This document shows positions 52,706 through 60,317 of a DNA stretch of 64,000 bases, in pieces; position 1 is the first letter of the stretch, and the number at the start of each line of letters is the position of its first letter. Source of the stretch: Niabella aurantiaca DSM 17617. GTDB taxonomy: Bacteria; Bacteroidota; Bacteroidia; Chitinophagales; Chitinophagaceae. The notes beneath the pieces were generated by a model. That model was not told the origin of the DNA and searched no databases. It worked only from the letters and a program-made list of their open reading frames with translations. The translations under genes were made by a program, and so were the position numbers. The DNA is taken from the NCBI RefSeq assembly GCF_000374125.1, contig NZ_KB893626.1, forward strand, positions 248,001 to 312,000. Direction: 5' to 3'.

Positions 52706-53755
52706 ATGTTTGACCCTAAAAACCTTTCTCCGAGAAAATTATCGTTCTATACAGCACTGGGTCTGGCCACTCCCATCAGTATTATCGAGTACATCCTGGA
52801 ACAGAAATGGCAGCCCGCCGTTGCTTCGTTCTTTGTAGTGCTGGTTGGCGGCTACCTGCTGATAAGTTTTGTGCTGGAGCGGTTTATTTACCGCAAGATC
52901 AAAGTGATCTACAAGTTTATTTATCAAACAAAGGCTACGCGGCGCCAGGAAACTTATTATAAATACATCCTTCCCAAGAAAAGTCTTGACGAGGTGGCGG
53001 TTGACGTAGAGAACTGGGCCCAGGAGAATCAGCAAAAGGTGGCTACGCTGCAGGCTAATGAAGAATTCCGGAGAGAATTTTTACAAAATCTTTCCCATGA
53101 ATTCAAAACGCCGGTTTTTGCCATCCAAAGTTATGTGGAAACCCTGCTGAACGGCGACATGACCGACCCCCTGATCAACCGGAAATTCCTGGAGAAAACG
53201 TCTGCCAATGTAGAGCGCCTTACCAACCTGTTACAGGATCTGGATGAGATCTCCAGCCTGGAGCGTGGGGAGATTACCATTGTGAAGCGGAACTTTATCA
53301 TACAGGACCTGCTGAAGGATTCTTTTGAAAGTATTTCCATTAAGGCAGAGCAAAAGAATATACACTTCAGCATTAAGAAAGGCTGCGAGGCTCCGATTGT
53401 AGTAAATGCTGACAAGGAAAAGATCCGTCAGGTAGTGATCAACCTCCTGGAAAATGCTATAAAATATGGAAAGATCAATGGAAGCATCAAGGCCGGGATC
53501 TATAAAACGGATGACAAAAGGATACTGGTGGAGCTGAGCGATGACGGAGTGGGGATCACCGAAAAAAGCCTGCCCAGGATCTTTGAGCGTTTTTTCCGCA
53601 CAGAAACAGGGCGCAGTATGGATGTTACCGGCAGCGGGCTGGGCCTGGCGATCTGCAAGCACATTATTGAGGCCCACCAGCAAACGATCCATATCCGCAG
53701 TACGGAAAATGTAGGCACCACCATCGGATTTACATTGGCGGCAAAGAAAGATTAA
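52706..53755 (+). CDS. PhoR-like sensor histidine kinase
   Basis: A 349-aa kinase with two N-terminal membrane helices (about residues 10-58) and almost no periplasmic loop, so the signal is likely membrane-borne or cytosolic. The phosphoacceptor is H131 (NLSHEFKTPVFAIQ); ATP-binding boxes are VINLLENAIKYG, LSDDGVGI and GSGLGLAICKH. ATG 52706 is preferred to TTG 52700. It is the partner of the preceding response regulator. Confidence 0.94.
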   Translation: MFDPKNLSPRKLSFYTALGLATPISIIEYILEQKWQPAVASFFVVLVGGYLLISFVLERFIYRKIKVIYKFIYQTKATRRQETYYKYILPKKSLDEVAVDVENWAQENQQKVATLQANEEFRREFLQNLSHEFKTPVFAIQSYVETLLNGDMTDPLINRKFLEKTSANVERLTNLLQDLDEISSLERGEITIVKRNFIIQDLLKDSFESISIKAEQKNIHFSIKKGCEAPIVVNADKEKIRQVVINLLENAIKYGKINGSIKAGIYKTDDKRILVELSDDGVGITEKSLPRIFERFFRTETGRSMDVTGSGLGLAICKHIIEAHQQTIHIRSTENVGTTIGFTLAAKKD

Positions 53756-53761
53756 TGTGGC

Positions 53762-53790
53762 AATGTGCTGATTTGAAAATTTGGAAATGA
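53762..53790. repeat. AATGTGCTGATTTGAAAATTTG intergenic repeat
   Basis: A copy of the repeat at 34870-34904, placed directly after the kinase gene (AATGTGCTGATTTGAAAATT and flanking bases). Confidence 0.5.
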
Positions 53791-53835
53791 GGGATCGGAA
53801 GGGAAAAGGTAAAGGCCGATAGTCGATAATGGAAG

Positions 53836-54813
53836 CTACTTGCTAACGGGGATAAGTTTAACGGGTGTAACACTGTATCCTTTTTTTCTTAGTGCAGGAA
53901 TCAAACAGGAGGGGTCTCCCAAAAGATGCCCGGCACCTACAACGATAAACGCATTTCCTTTTTTGAGTTCAGGGATCAGTTTTTTTAACCAGGTTTTGTT
54001 TCTTTCAACGTGAACTTTAACCGCCTTGTCCTTTAAAACATAGTCGAAAGTGGCAGCGGCATAATATTGTTTCATGGCCTTTACTACACCATAGTATCTG
54101 TCTTTTTTTAGTGCGGCGGAGTCAGAATGAGTTAACAGGTTAAAGGTTTTGATATATCCCACAATACTTCTTGTATAAAAATTGCCTGCCAGAACGCTTT
54201 GAGACAGGAAACGGGCGTCATCCAGTTGAAGTATGGGTTTTTTTGATGTGGCCATCAAAGCATTTATTGCTTCATCAAAATTGGGGGAAGCCTGCCGGTG
54301 AAGCCCGGATCTTATTTGTATTGAATCATAAATTATGTTTTCCAATACCCCAAGATCGGATACCTGCATTATCAAATTGGTATCGGCGACATTTATTATT
54401 TGTGAAGGCCTCTTTTTTAAATCAAAAGGTAGTTCAAAAAAATCATCTAAGTTAAAATGCCTTACAAAAAAATCATCAATCATTGCACTGTCCTTCCCAA
54501 ACCATTCTTTGAATGACTTCTTGGGAAGTTCATTGAAAGAGGTAATAAATTTTTGAGCCTCAACACTATCGGCGAGGCCGAGGGTTTCACAGGCATAGAG
54601 CCTGCAATTGGCCAGCAGGTCCAGAATCCTGGTGAATTTGTAAACAAACGAATCGGCTCTTACGGGATGCATACTACCAAGGAGGTGAGAGGTATTGCCT
54701 GTTTGGGGATCGGTTATTTCCCACAATACGGATTCTGTAAGAATCTTTTTTTTGCCTTGTGCATGTATCAAAAAACTGCAGCAGATCAAAATGAACGTAA
54801 AGCAGGCTTTCAT
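53836..54813 (-). CDS. TraB/GumN family protein
   Basis: A 325-aa secreted protein (signal peptide MKACFTFILICCSFLIHAQ) with the TraB/GumN pattern: SVLWEITDPQTGNTSHLLGS near the start and NAFIVVGAGHLLGD near the end, where the paired conserved His/Gly motifs lie. Relatives are proposed metal-dependent proteases, but activity is unproven. It ends next to the KAS gene on the same strand. Confidence 0.85.
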   Translation of the reverse strand: MKACFTFILICCSFLIHAQGKKKILTESVLWEITDPQTGNTSHLLGSMHPVRADSFVYKFTRILDLLANCRLYACETLGLADSVEAQKFITSFNELPKKSFKEWFGKDSAMIDDFFVRHFNLDDFFELPFDLKKRPSQIINVADTNLIMQVSDLGVLENIIYDSIQIRSGLHRQASPNFDEAINALMATSKKPILQLDDARFLSQSVLAGNFYTRSIVGYIKTFNLLTHSDSAALKKDRYYGVVKAMKQYYAAATFDYVLKDKAVKVHVERNKTWLKKLIPELKKGNAFIVVGAGHLLGDPSCLIPALRKKGYSVTPVKLIPVSK

Positions 54814-54828
54814 GTTATTGCAGCAAGT

Positions 54829-56022
54829 TTAATATTTTGAAAATATCAGTGAGCTGCAGTTGCCCCCGAATCCAAAGGAATTGGACATCACATACTGAAG
54901 CGGCTGTTTCTGGTAGGCCCGTGCCGGTGTAAGCCCGGTTTTTTCGATGGGTGTTTCAAAGTTCAATGAGGGGTACACTTCCTGGTGATGCAGGTTCAGG
55001 ATGCTGTAGATGGCTTCAACGGCGCCCGCTGCACCCAGTGTATGACCGGTATAGGATTTGGTGCTGGAAAAGGCAGGTACCTTATCAAACAGGCGCAGCA
55101 TGGCTACGCTTTCCGTTTCATCATTGTTTTCGGTAGCGGTGCCGTGCGCATTAATAAAATCAATGTCTTCCGGCCGGAGCCCGGCTGTTTGCAATGCACC
55201 CTGCATGCAAAGAAAAGGTCCGTCGGCGCTTTCTGAGGTAGAGGAAGGGTGGTAGGCGTCGTTATTGTTACCAAACCCTTTCAACTCAGCGTAAACGGTA
55301 CGGGATGGTGCAATCGTTTCTTCTTTCTCCAGAACGATAAACCCCCCGGCTTCACCCAGGTTCAATCCCTTCCGGTTGATGTCAAAGGGCCGGCAGGGCG
55401 CATCTGAAAGGATCATCAGTGCATTAAATCCATTAATGGTGAATTTTGCCAGGCTGTCTGTTCCGCCGGCGATCACTTTTTCTGCCAGGCCGTTCTGCAG
55501 CAGGCGCGCGCCGTACATAAGCGCATTGGCAGAGGAGGAGCAAGCTGTATTGAATGTGTTAACAATTCCGCCAATACCGAAAAACGATTGCAAAAAGAGC
55601 GTGCTGGCACTGTTGGAGTAAGCGCTCAGATAGGGGCTGCCGGTGGGGGTACCGGCATTGGCATCGGCGTACATAGTATCGGTAAGGCACATGCCGCCTA
55701 CGGTGCTGGCGCTGATGAGCGCTGTGGAACTTTTGCGCAGATCAGCACCGGATAGCCGGGCGTCGCTGATGGCCTCGTTCAGGGCGTGCAACGCTATAAG
55801 ATCTGTGCGGGTTACTCCGGGGTATGCTTCCGGTTGCAGTTCCATCAGGGCTTCTGTACTTTTTTTGATTTCGCCAAAAGGAAGCGATCCTGCATATTTT
55901 GACCGGAGATGGGCTGCTTTTCCGATACCGGAACGCCCTGCTGTGAGCGACTGACGGTTTTCCGCTACCGTATTGCCAATTGCGGAAATAAGCCCTATGC
56001 CGGTAACTAAGATTCTGCCCAA
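54829..56022 (-). CDS. Beta-ketoacyl-ACP synthase (FabF-like)
   Basis: A 397-aa thiolase-fold condensing enzyme. The Cys-His-His triad is C161 (NTACSSSANAL), H293 (NAHGTATENND) and H327 (TGHTLGAAGAVEA). It lies 9 nt after an acyl carrier protein gene on the same strand, so the two are an operon. This orphan KAS/ACP pair is likely to serve a specialised acyl product rather than bulk fatty-acid synthesis, but no other biosynthetic genes are adjacent. Confidence 0.92.
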   Translation of the reverse strand: MGRILVTGIGLISAIGNTVAENRQSLTAGRSGIGKAAHLRSKYAGSLPFGEIKKSTEALMELQPEAYPGVTRTDLIALHALNEAISDARLSGADLRKSSTALISASTVGGMCLTDTMYADANAGTPTGSPYLSAYSNSASTLFLQSFFGIGGIVNTFNTACSSSANALMYGARLLQNGLAEKVIAGGTDSLAKFTINGFNALMILSDAPCRPFDINRKGLNLGEAGGFIVLEKEETIAPSRTVYAELKGFGNNNDAYHPSSTSESADGPFLCMQGALQTAGLRPEDIDFINAHGTATENNDETESVAMLRLFDKVPAFSSTKSYTGHTLGAAGAVEAIYSILNLHHQEVYPSLNFETPIEKTGLTPARAYQKQPLQYVMSNSFGFGGNCSSLIFSKY

Positions 56023-56031
56023 AACGGAATG

Positions 56032-56295
56032 TTATTTTGTGCGGTGCTGTTCGATATAATCTACCATTGTATTTACGGTAGTTAATATTTTTCTTCCCTC
56101 TTTGGGATCCTGGATGTTGATGCCGTATTCCCTTGAAAGCATTACGATCAATTCAATGGAATCAATGGAGTCCAGTCCGAGGCCTTCTCCAAACAACGGC
56201 TCATCGTCCCTGATCTCTTCCGGTTTTACATTATTCAGGTTCAGAAACTTGATGATCTGTTCTTTTACCTGCTGTTTTAGTTGTTCTTTTTCCAT
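56032..56295 (-). CDS. Acyl carrier protein
   Basis: An 87-aa carrier with the phosphopantetheine site Ser43 in GLGLDSIDSIEL. The start ATG at 56295 gives a normal length; the frame opens to 56331 but that part is not ACP-like. It directly precedes the beta-ketoacyl synthase gene and is probably its dedicated carrier. Confidence 0.92.
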   Translation of the reverse strand: MEKEQLKQQVKEQIIKFLNLNNVKPEEIRDDEPLFGEGLGLDSIDSIELIVMLSREYGINIQDPKEGRKILTTVNTMVDYIEQHRTK

Positions 56296-56385
56296 TATTA
56301 TTCTATATAAATAGTTATCAAAAATAAGCATCTCAGGTGGTAGTAACCACCTGTTTTATTCAGGTGCTGATCAGAAAAAATCAGT

Positions 56386-57432
56386 TTATGTTGCAGCGGT
56401 AAACTGCTTTAGGAAGCGGACATCATTTTCGCTGAATAAACGGATATCATTAATGCCATACTTTAACATCGCCGGCCTTTCTACTCCCATACCAAAGGCA
56501 AAACCGGTATATTTCTCCGGGTCGATGTTGCAGTTCTGCAATACGTTCGGGTGTACCATGCCACAACCCAGGATCTCCACCCAGCCGGTTTTTTTACAGA
56601 TATTGCATCCTTTGCCTCCGCAAATAAAGCAGCTTACATCCATTTCGGCGCTGGGCTCGGTGAAGGGAAAATAGGAGGGGCGGAACCGCACCCGTACATC
56701 TTTGCCATACATTTCCTTTACAAAAAAATAAAGGGTCTGTTTCAGGTCGGCAAAAGAAACGTTTTCATCGATGTACAGTCCTTCCACCTGGTGAAAGAAG
56801 CAATGGCTGCGGGCACTGATGGTTTCATTGCGATAAACACGCCCCGGGCAGATCACGCGGATGGGCAATTTGCCCTTTTCCATTTCCCGGATCTGAGTAT
56901 TGCTCGTATGTGTGCGCAGCAACCAGTCTACAGCAGCGTTTTCACCGGCGTCCACATAAAAGGTGTCCTGCATATCGCGTGCGGGATGGTGGGCCGGCAT
57001 GTTCAGCGCGGTAAAATTATGCCAGTCGTCCTCAATTTCCGGTCCTTCCGCCACGGCAAATCCCAGGCGTTGAAAAATGGAGATGATCTTATGGCGCATG
57101 AGGGAGATCGGATGGCGGCTGCCCAACGGAACGGCATCGCCCGGCAGGGAAAGATCCGGCCGGGCATTATCTGCTGTGCTGCTTCCCCCTGTTGCTGCTT
57201 CCTTTAACTCGGCATACCGGGCTTCAGTAAATAATTTAAACTCGTTCAGCAGCTGACCGGCTTCTTTTTTTTGCTCGGCGGGCACCTGCTTCATTTCACC
57301 CATTACCTGCTTCACCCGGCCTTTGGAACCCAGCCACAGAATGCGGAATGCCTCCGCCGCCTGTTCGCCGCTGCCGGCAAATCCGGTGATTTCCTGTTTA
57401 TAAGCGTCTAACTTTTGAATCAAATCCTGCAT
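56386..57432 (-). CDS. pheS: Phenylalanine--tRNA ligase alpha subunit
   Basis: Catalytic subunit (348 aa) of the heterotetrameric class II synthetase. Motif 2 appears as RNETISARSHCFFHQVEGL and motif 3 as FGMGVERPAML. A four-Cys segment (CFICGGKGCNICKKTG) precedes motif 3, as in several Bacteroidota PheS proteins. The ATG at 57432 is preferred over a TTG 9 nt upstream. pheT is not adjacent in this window. Confidence 0.97.
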   Translation of the reverse strand: MQDLIQKLDAYKQEITGFAGSGEQAAEAFRILWLGSKGRVKQVMGEMKQVPAEQKKEAGQLLNEFKLFTEARYAELKEAATGGSSTADNARPDLSLPGDAVPLGSRHPISLMRHKIISIFQRLGFAVAEGPEIEDDWHNFTALNMPAHHPARDMQDTFYVDAGENAAVDWLLRTHTSNTQIREMEKGKLPIRVICPGRVYRNETISARSHCFFHQVEGLYIDENVSFADLKQTLYFFVKEMYGKDVRVRFRPSYFPFTEPSAEMDVSCFICGGKGCNICKKTGWVEILGCGMVHPNVLQNCNIDPEKYTGFAFGMGVERPAMLKYGINDIRLFSENDVRFLKQFTAAT

Positions 57433-57636
57433 AGCGGACAAAGATAATTAAAATGCAGGAGGCAGGATACCGGTAATTTTGGGGAGTCGGAGTCCTTTCG
57501 GCGTTCTGCGTATACGGGGAATATAATGGTTTGGATGCCTGCAAATATACCGGGGACATTATTTTTCCGGAGTGATAAAAATGCTGTAAATTGATGACGA
57601 AACATGTTCTAACCATTAGAAATAAATGAAAGCACC

Positions 57637-58182
57637 ATGCAATTAACTGTTATTCAACAAAAAATTTATGAAATAAGAGATCAGCGCGTAATGATGGATT
57701 ATGATCTCGCTGATTTGTACCAGGTCGAAACCAAGCGGTTGAAAGAAGCTGTAAGAAGAAACAGAAAGCGTTTTCCGGAAGACTTTATGTTTGAACTGAC
57801 CAAAGAGGAACAAGACGGTTTGAGGTCGCAATTTGCGACCTCAAACCGGGGAGGGCGGCGCTATGCACCTTTTGCGTTTACCGAGCATGGAGTGGTGATG
57901 CTGGCATCTGTATTAAACAGCGATAAGGCCATTGAAATGAATATTACTATCGTGCGGGCATTTATCGCTTTGCGGGAACTTGTCTTACACCGTGGGGATT
58001 TTTTGCAACAGCTGCAAAGCCTGCGTACCGAATTGGACCAGCGTATTGATGGGCATGATGCCCAACTGAACCAGATATATGAAGCGCTGGAGAATATGCT
58101 GGATGCGGAAGCCGAAAAGAAAGCTGAAGAGAAGGCTAAAGCGGAAGCATGGACAAACAGGGAACGGATCGGTTACAAATGA
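57637..58182 (+). CDS. ORF6N domain-containing protein
   Basis: A 181-aa protein with an N-terminal ORF6N DNA-binding-type domain (IYEIRDQRVMMDYDLADLYQ, RRNRKRFPEDFMF, then YAPFAFTEHGVVMLASVL) and a C-terminal coiled coil rich in Glu, Ala and Lys. The domain is usual in phage and mobile-element proteins, but many Bacteroidota chromosomes carry single copies. No other phage genes are near. A 33-nt perfect palindrome (57816-57848) is embedded in the coding region. Confidence 0.88.
   Translation: MQLTVIQQKIYEIRDQRVMMDYDLADLYQVETKRLKEAVRRNRKRFPEDFMFELTKEEQDGLRSQFATSNRGGRRYAPFAFTEHGVVMLASVLNSDKAIEMNITIVRAFIALRELVLHRGDFLQQLQSLRTELDQRIDGHDAQLNQIYEALENMLDAEAEKKAEEKAKAEAWTNRERIGYK
57816..57848. repeat. 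Perfect 33-nt palindrome inside the ORF6N gene
   Basis: Sixteen-base arms (57816-57831 and 57833-57848, core GAGGTCGCAA / TTGCGACCTC) around one central T. It encodes the LRSQFATSN stretch. The length and perfection are well beyond what I would expect by chance in a coding sequence. Confidence 0.75.
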
Positions 58183-58205
58183 ACGGGCTCCCCGAAAAAC
58201 GCAAT

Positions 58206-58238
58206 AAAAAACCCTCACAGGAGGTACCTGCAAGGGTT
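58206..58238 (-). terminator. Intrinsic terminator of the tRNA-like RNA
   Basis: On the minus strand AACCCT..CAGG pairs with CCTG..AGGGTT around a five-base loop, with a two-base internal mismatch, and ends in six T residues. It begins 10 nt after the 3' end of the tRNA-like body. Confidence 0.78.
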
Positions 58239-58247
58239 ATTAAAAAG

Positions 58248-58422
58248 CTGTAGGGGGAGGGCTCGAACCTCCACGAGGCAGTTAGCCGCAACACAAAATC
58301 CGTGGTGGTCAACCCCGGTCGATCCCGACCGAAACCAGGACCGGCTCTATGCTGTGTTTATCCTGTGCTCCTCACCCCCGAGACAAGAGGGCATGTCTGC
58401 CAAAAATTTCATCACCCCACAG
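58248..58422 (-). ncRNA. tRNA(Leu)-like RNA with a variable region of about 100 nt
   Basis: On the minus strand the ends pair over 8 bp (CTGTGGGG / CCCTACAG). Read as a tRNA there is a 7-bp acceptor, T8 and G9, a D arm with a Leu-like loop (AAATTTTTGGCAGA), a 5-bp anticodon stem CCCTC / GGGGG with loop TTGTCTC, and a 5-bp T arm with canonical loop (GGAGG TTCGAGC CCTCC). The loop would give anticodon GUC, normally aspartate, on a class II body. Between the anticodon and T arms lie about 102 nt (58273-58374), closed by GAGG / CCTC and containing the 6-bp hairpin CGGTCG / CGACCG. CCA is not encoded. A promoter (58459-58491) and terminator (58206-58238) frame it. It does not fit tmRNA, RNase P or SRP RNA; 6S-like RNA or a degenerate tRNA are alternatives. 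Confidence 0.65.
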
Positions 58423-58458
58423 TGTAAAAGAACATGCTGTTTTCAGCGTTTGATAGAA

Positions 58459-58491
58459 CAAAAATAGACAATCTCACCTGATCATTCCAAA
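58459..58491 (-). promoter_or_regulatory. Promoter of the tRNA-like RNA
   Basis: On the minus strand a TTTG at 58491-58488 and a perfect -7 box TATTTTTG at 58466-58459 are separated by 21 nt, matching the Bacteroidota consensus. The predicted transcript start is near 58452, about 30 nt before the tRNA-like 5' end. Confidence 0.7.
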
Positions 58492-58575
58492 TAATTCAAT
58501 AAAAATTTTGAAAATATAGAAAATGTTTAAATATTTGCAATGATTGTTAAATTATTTAAAATCAACATTGCCTAA

Positions 58576-59043
58576 ATGAACAATAAATTAAATCTAGACA
58601 AACTCGATTTGCAGATCATCCAGCACATGATGGAAGATGCAGAAATCTCTTACGCGGATCTTGGTAAAAAACTTTTTGTATCCGGCGGCACCATACATGT
58701 GCGTATCAAAAAATTGCAGAAGGATGGCATTGTGAAAGGTACAAAATTAAATACAGATTTGAAACTATTGGGGTATGATGTTATTGCTTTTATCGGAATT
58801 TATCTGAAAGAGAGCTCCCTCTATGATTCGGTAGCTAAAGAATTGTATAAGCTGAAGGAGGTGGTGCGCCTTAATTATACAACGGGTAACTACAGCATGT
58901 TTGCAGAAATCATTTGCAAAGACATCAGCGAGCTCCGGAACGTACTGCATGAGAAACTGCAAAAGATCAAAGGCATAGAAAGAACAGAAACACTGATCTC
59001 TCTTGAAGAAAGCTTTTCCAGGAATGTAAGGGTGCTGGATTAG
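58576..59043 (+). CDS. Lrp/AsnC family transcriptional regulator
   Basis: A 155-aa regulator with an N-terminal helix-turn-helix (LDLQIIQHMMEDAEISYADL, then GGTIHVRIKKLQKDGIV) and a C-terminal ligand-sensing RAM domain (GYDVIAFIGIYLKESSLYD, VVRLNYTTGNYSMFAEIICK). It lies divergent from the tRNA-like RNA gene, whose promoter sits about 85 nt upstream, so it could influence that promoter. Its effector is unknown. Confidence 0.94.
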   Translation: MNNKLNLDKLDLQIIQHMMEDAEISYADLGKKLFVSGGTIHVRIKKLQKDGIVKGTKLNTDLKLLGYDVIAFIGIYLKESSLYDSVAKELYKLKEVVRLNYTTGNYSMFAEIICKDISELRNVLHEKLQKIKGIERTETLISLEESFSRNVRVLD

Positions 59044-59198
59044 GTTGATGGATGGTTTTGGTGCTTTGTTCAGGTTTTGGTTGTGCACCGGAAGCGAACG
59101 ATGATGGTTTGTCATGGATGCCCGGTTGGACAAGTGCAGCAATGGCGATCGCTTCGGTGTTGCGCAGCCGGGATCCGGAATCAGCATGCCCGATCCCT

Positions 59199-60293
59199 TT
59201 ACAGCTTCCCTCTTACATTGAGCGCATCGCGCAGGCCGTTCCCAAAAAGGTTAAAGGCCAGCACCAGGATCATGATGGCAAAACCCGGGGCTAAGGCCAG
59301 CATTGGGTTTTGAGTGATGATGAAATTATAATTTTCCTTGATCATCAGCCCCCAGCTGGGTTGGGGCGGTTGTACGCCAACGCCCAGGAAACTCAGTCCC
59401 GCTTCAATCACAATAGCCGATGCAAAATTGGCGGCGGCGATCACCAGCACCGGTCCCATTATATTGGGCCAGATATGGCCGGCAATAATGCGTGCGTTCT
59501 TAAATCCGAGGGCCTTCGTTGCTTCAATATATTCCAGCTCGCGCACGGCCAGCACCTGGCCCCTTACGAGGCGTGCGACATTTACCCACATGGTCAGTCC
59601 TACGGCAACGAATACCTGCCAGAATCCTTTTCCCAGCGCCAGGGTAATGGCAAAGACCAACAGCAGCGTGGGGATGCTCCAGATCACATTGATGAACCAC
59701 ATGATACTTTCGTCTACCCTGCCCCGATAGAAGCCCGCAAGAGAGCCCAGGATCAATCCGATACTGATGGAAATGATCACGGTGATCATGCCCACGCTCA
59801 GGCTGACCCGGGTACCAACGATCAACCTGCTGAGAATATCCCTTCCATAACTATCGGTACCCAACCAGAATGTTTTGGTGACGATGGGCTCCGGAGCGAG
59901 CTGTGTTTTCGCAAAATGCATGTTCTCCGTAACGCCTTCGTCAATGTATTTGTCCACAAAAATGCTGTCTGCTGTGTACCGGTAGCTTGTAATGGGCAGA
60001 TAGTCTGACTGGTCGGGCCGTCCGCTGAGCAGCCGTTGCAGGAAGCCGGCAGGTGCGGGCGTACGTTCCTTTTTGATCTTTAAAAAAGTTTGTTCCGTTC
60101 CCGGCCTGGCGCCACCGACCTCCAGGATGATGCGGTTTGCATTCGGAGAAGGGTCTTCTGCCAGGAAGTAGCAAAACACAGCTATGAAAACAGAAAGGAG
60201 GATCACACAAAGGCCGATTACTGCTCCCTTGTTTTTTTTGAGCCGTTTCCAGGCAGGCTGGTGGAAGATGGAAAATATCTGCATGCGTTTCAA
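59199..60293 (-). CDS. ABC transporter permease, OppC/DppC-like
   Basis: A 364-aa inner-membrane permease of the peptide/nickel type. An N-terminal helix is followed by a long periplasmic loop (about residues 45-150), then five helices including the EAA-type coupling motif YIEATKALGFKNARIIAGHI. FWLGTDSYGRDILSRLIVGTR and GLSFLGVGVQPPQPSWG are family hallmarks. The partner permease, binding protein and ATPases are not adjacent. Confidence 0.93.
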   Translation of the reverse strand: MKRMQIFSIFHQPAWKRLKKNKGAVIGLCVILLSVFIAVFCYFLAEDPSPNANRIILEVGGARPGTEQTFLKIKKERTPAPAGFLQRLLSGRPDQSDYLPITSYRYTADSIFVDKYIDEGVTENMHFAKTQLAPEPIVTKTFWLGTDSYGRDILSRLIVGTRVSLSVGMITVIISISIGLILGSLAGFYRGRVDESIMWFINVIWSIPTLLLVFAITLALGKGFWQVFVAVGLTMWVNVARLVRGQVLAVRELEYIEATKALGFKNARIIAGHIWPNIMGPVLVIAAANFASAIVIEAGLSFLGVGVQPPQPSWGLMIKENYNFIITQNPMLALAPGFAIMILVLAFNLFGNGLRDALNVRGKL

Positions 60294-60317
60294 ATGTAAG
60301 AAAAAACAAAAAGCGCT

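Noticed and set aside
54829-56295. A polyketide or aryl-polyene gene cluster
   Set aside because: Only a KAS and an ACP are present; no reductase, dehydratase, thioesterase or transport genes adjoin.
57637-58182. A prophage marked by the ORF6N gene
   Set aside because: No integrase, capsid, tail, lysis or attachment sites nearby; the flanking genes are housekeeping.
58248-58422. tmRNA, RNase P RNA or SRP RNA as the identity of the tRNA-like RNA
   Set aside because: There is no tag reading frame or tmRNA 5' signature, no RNase P core (GAGGAAAGTCC-type), and no SRP tetraloop helix. tmRNA also lacks a D stem and anticodon arm, both of which are visible here.
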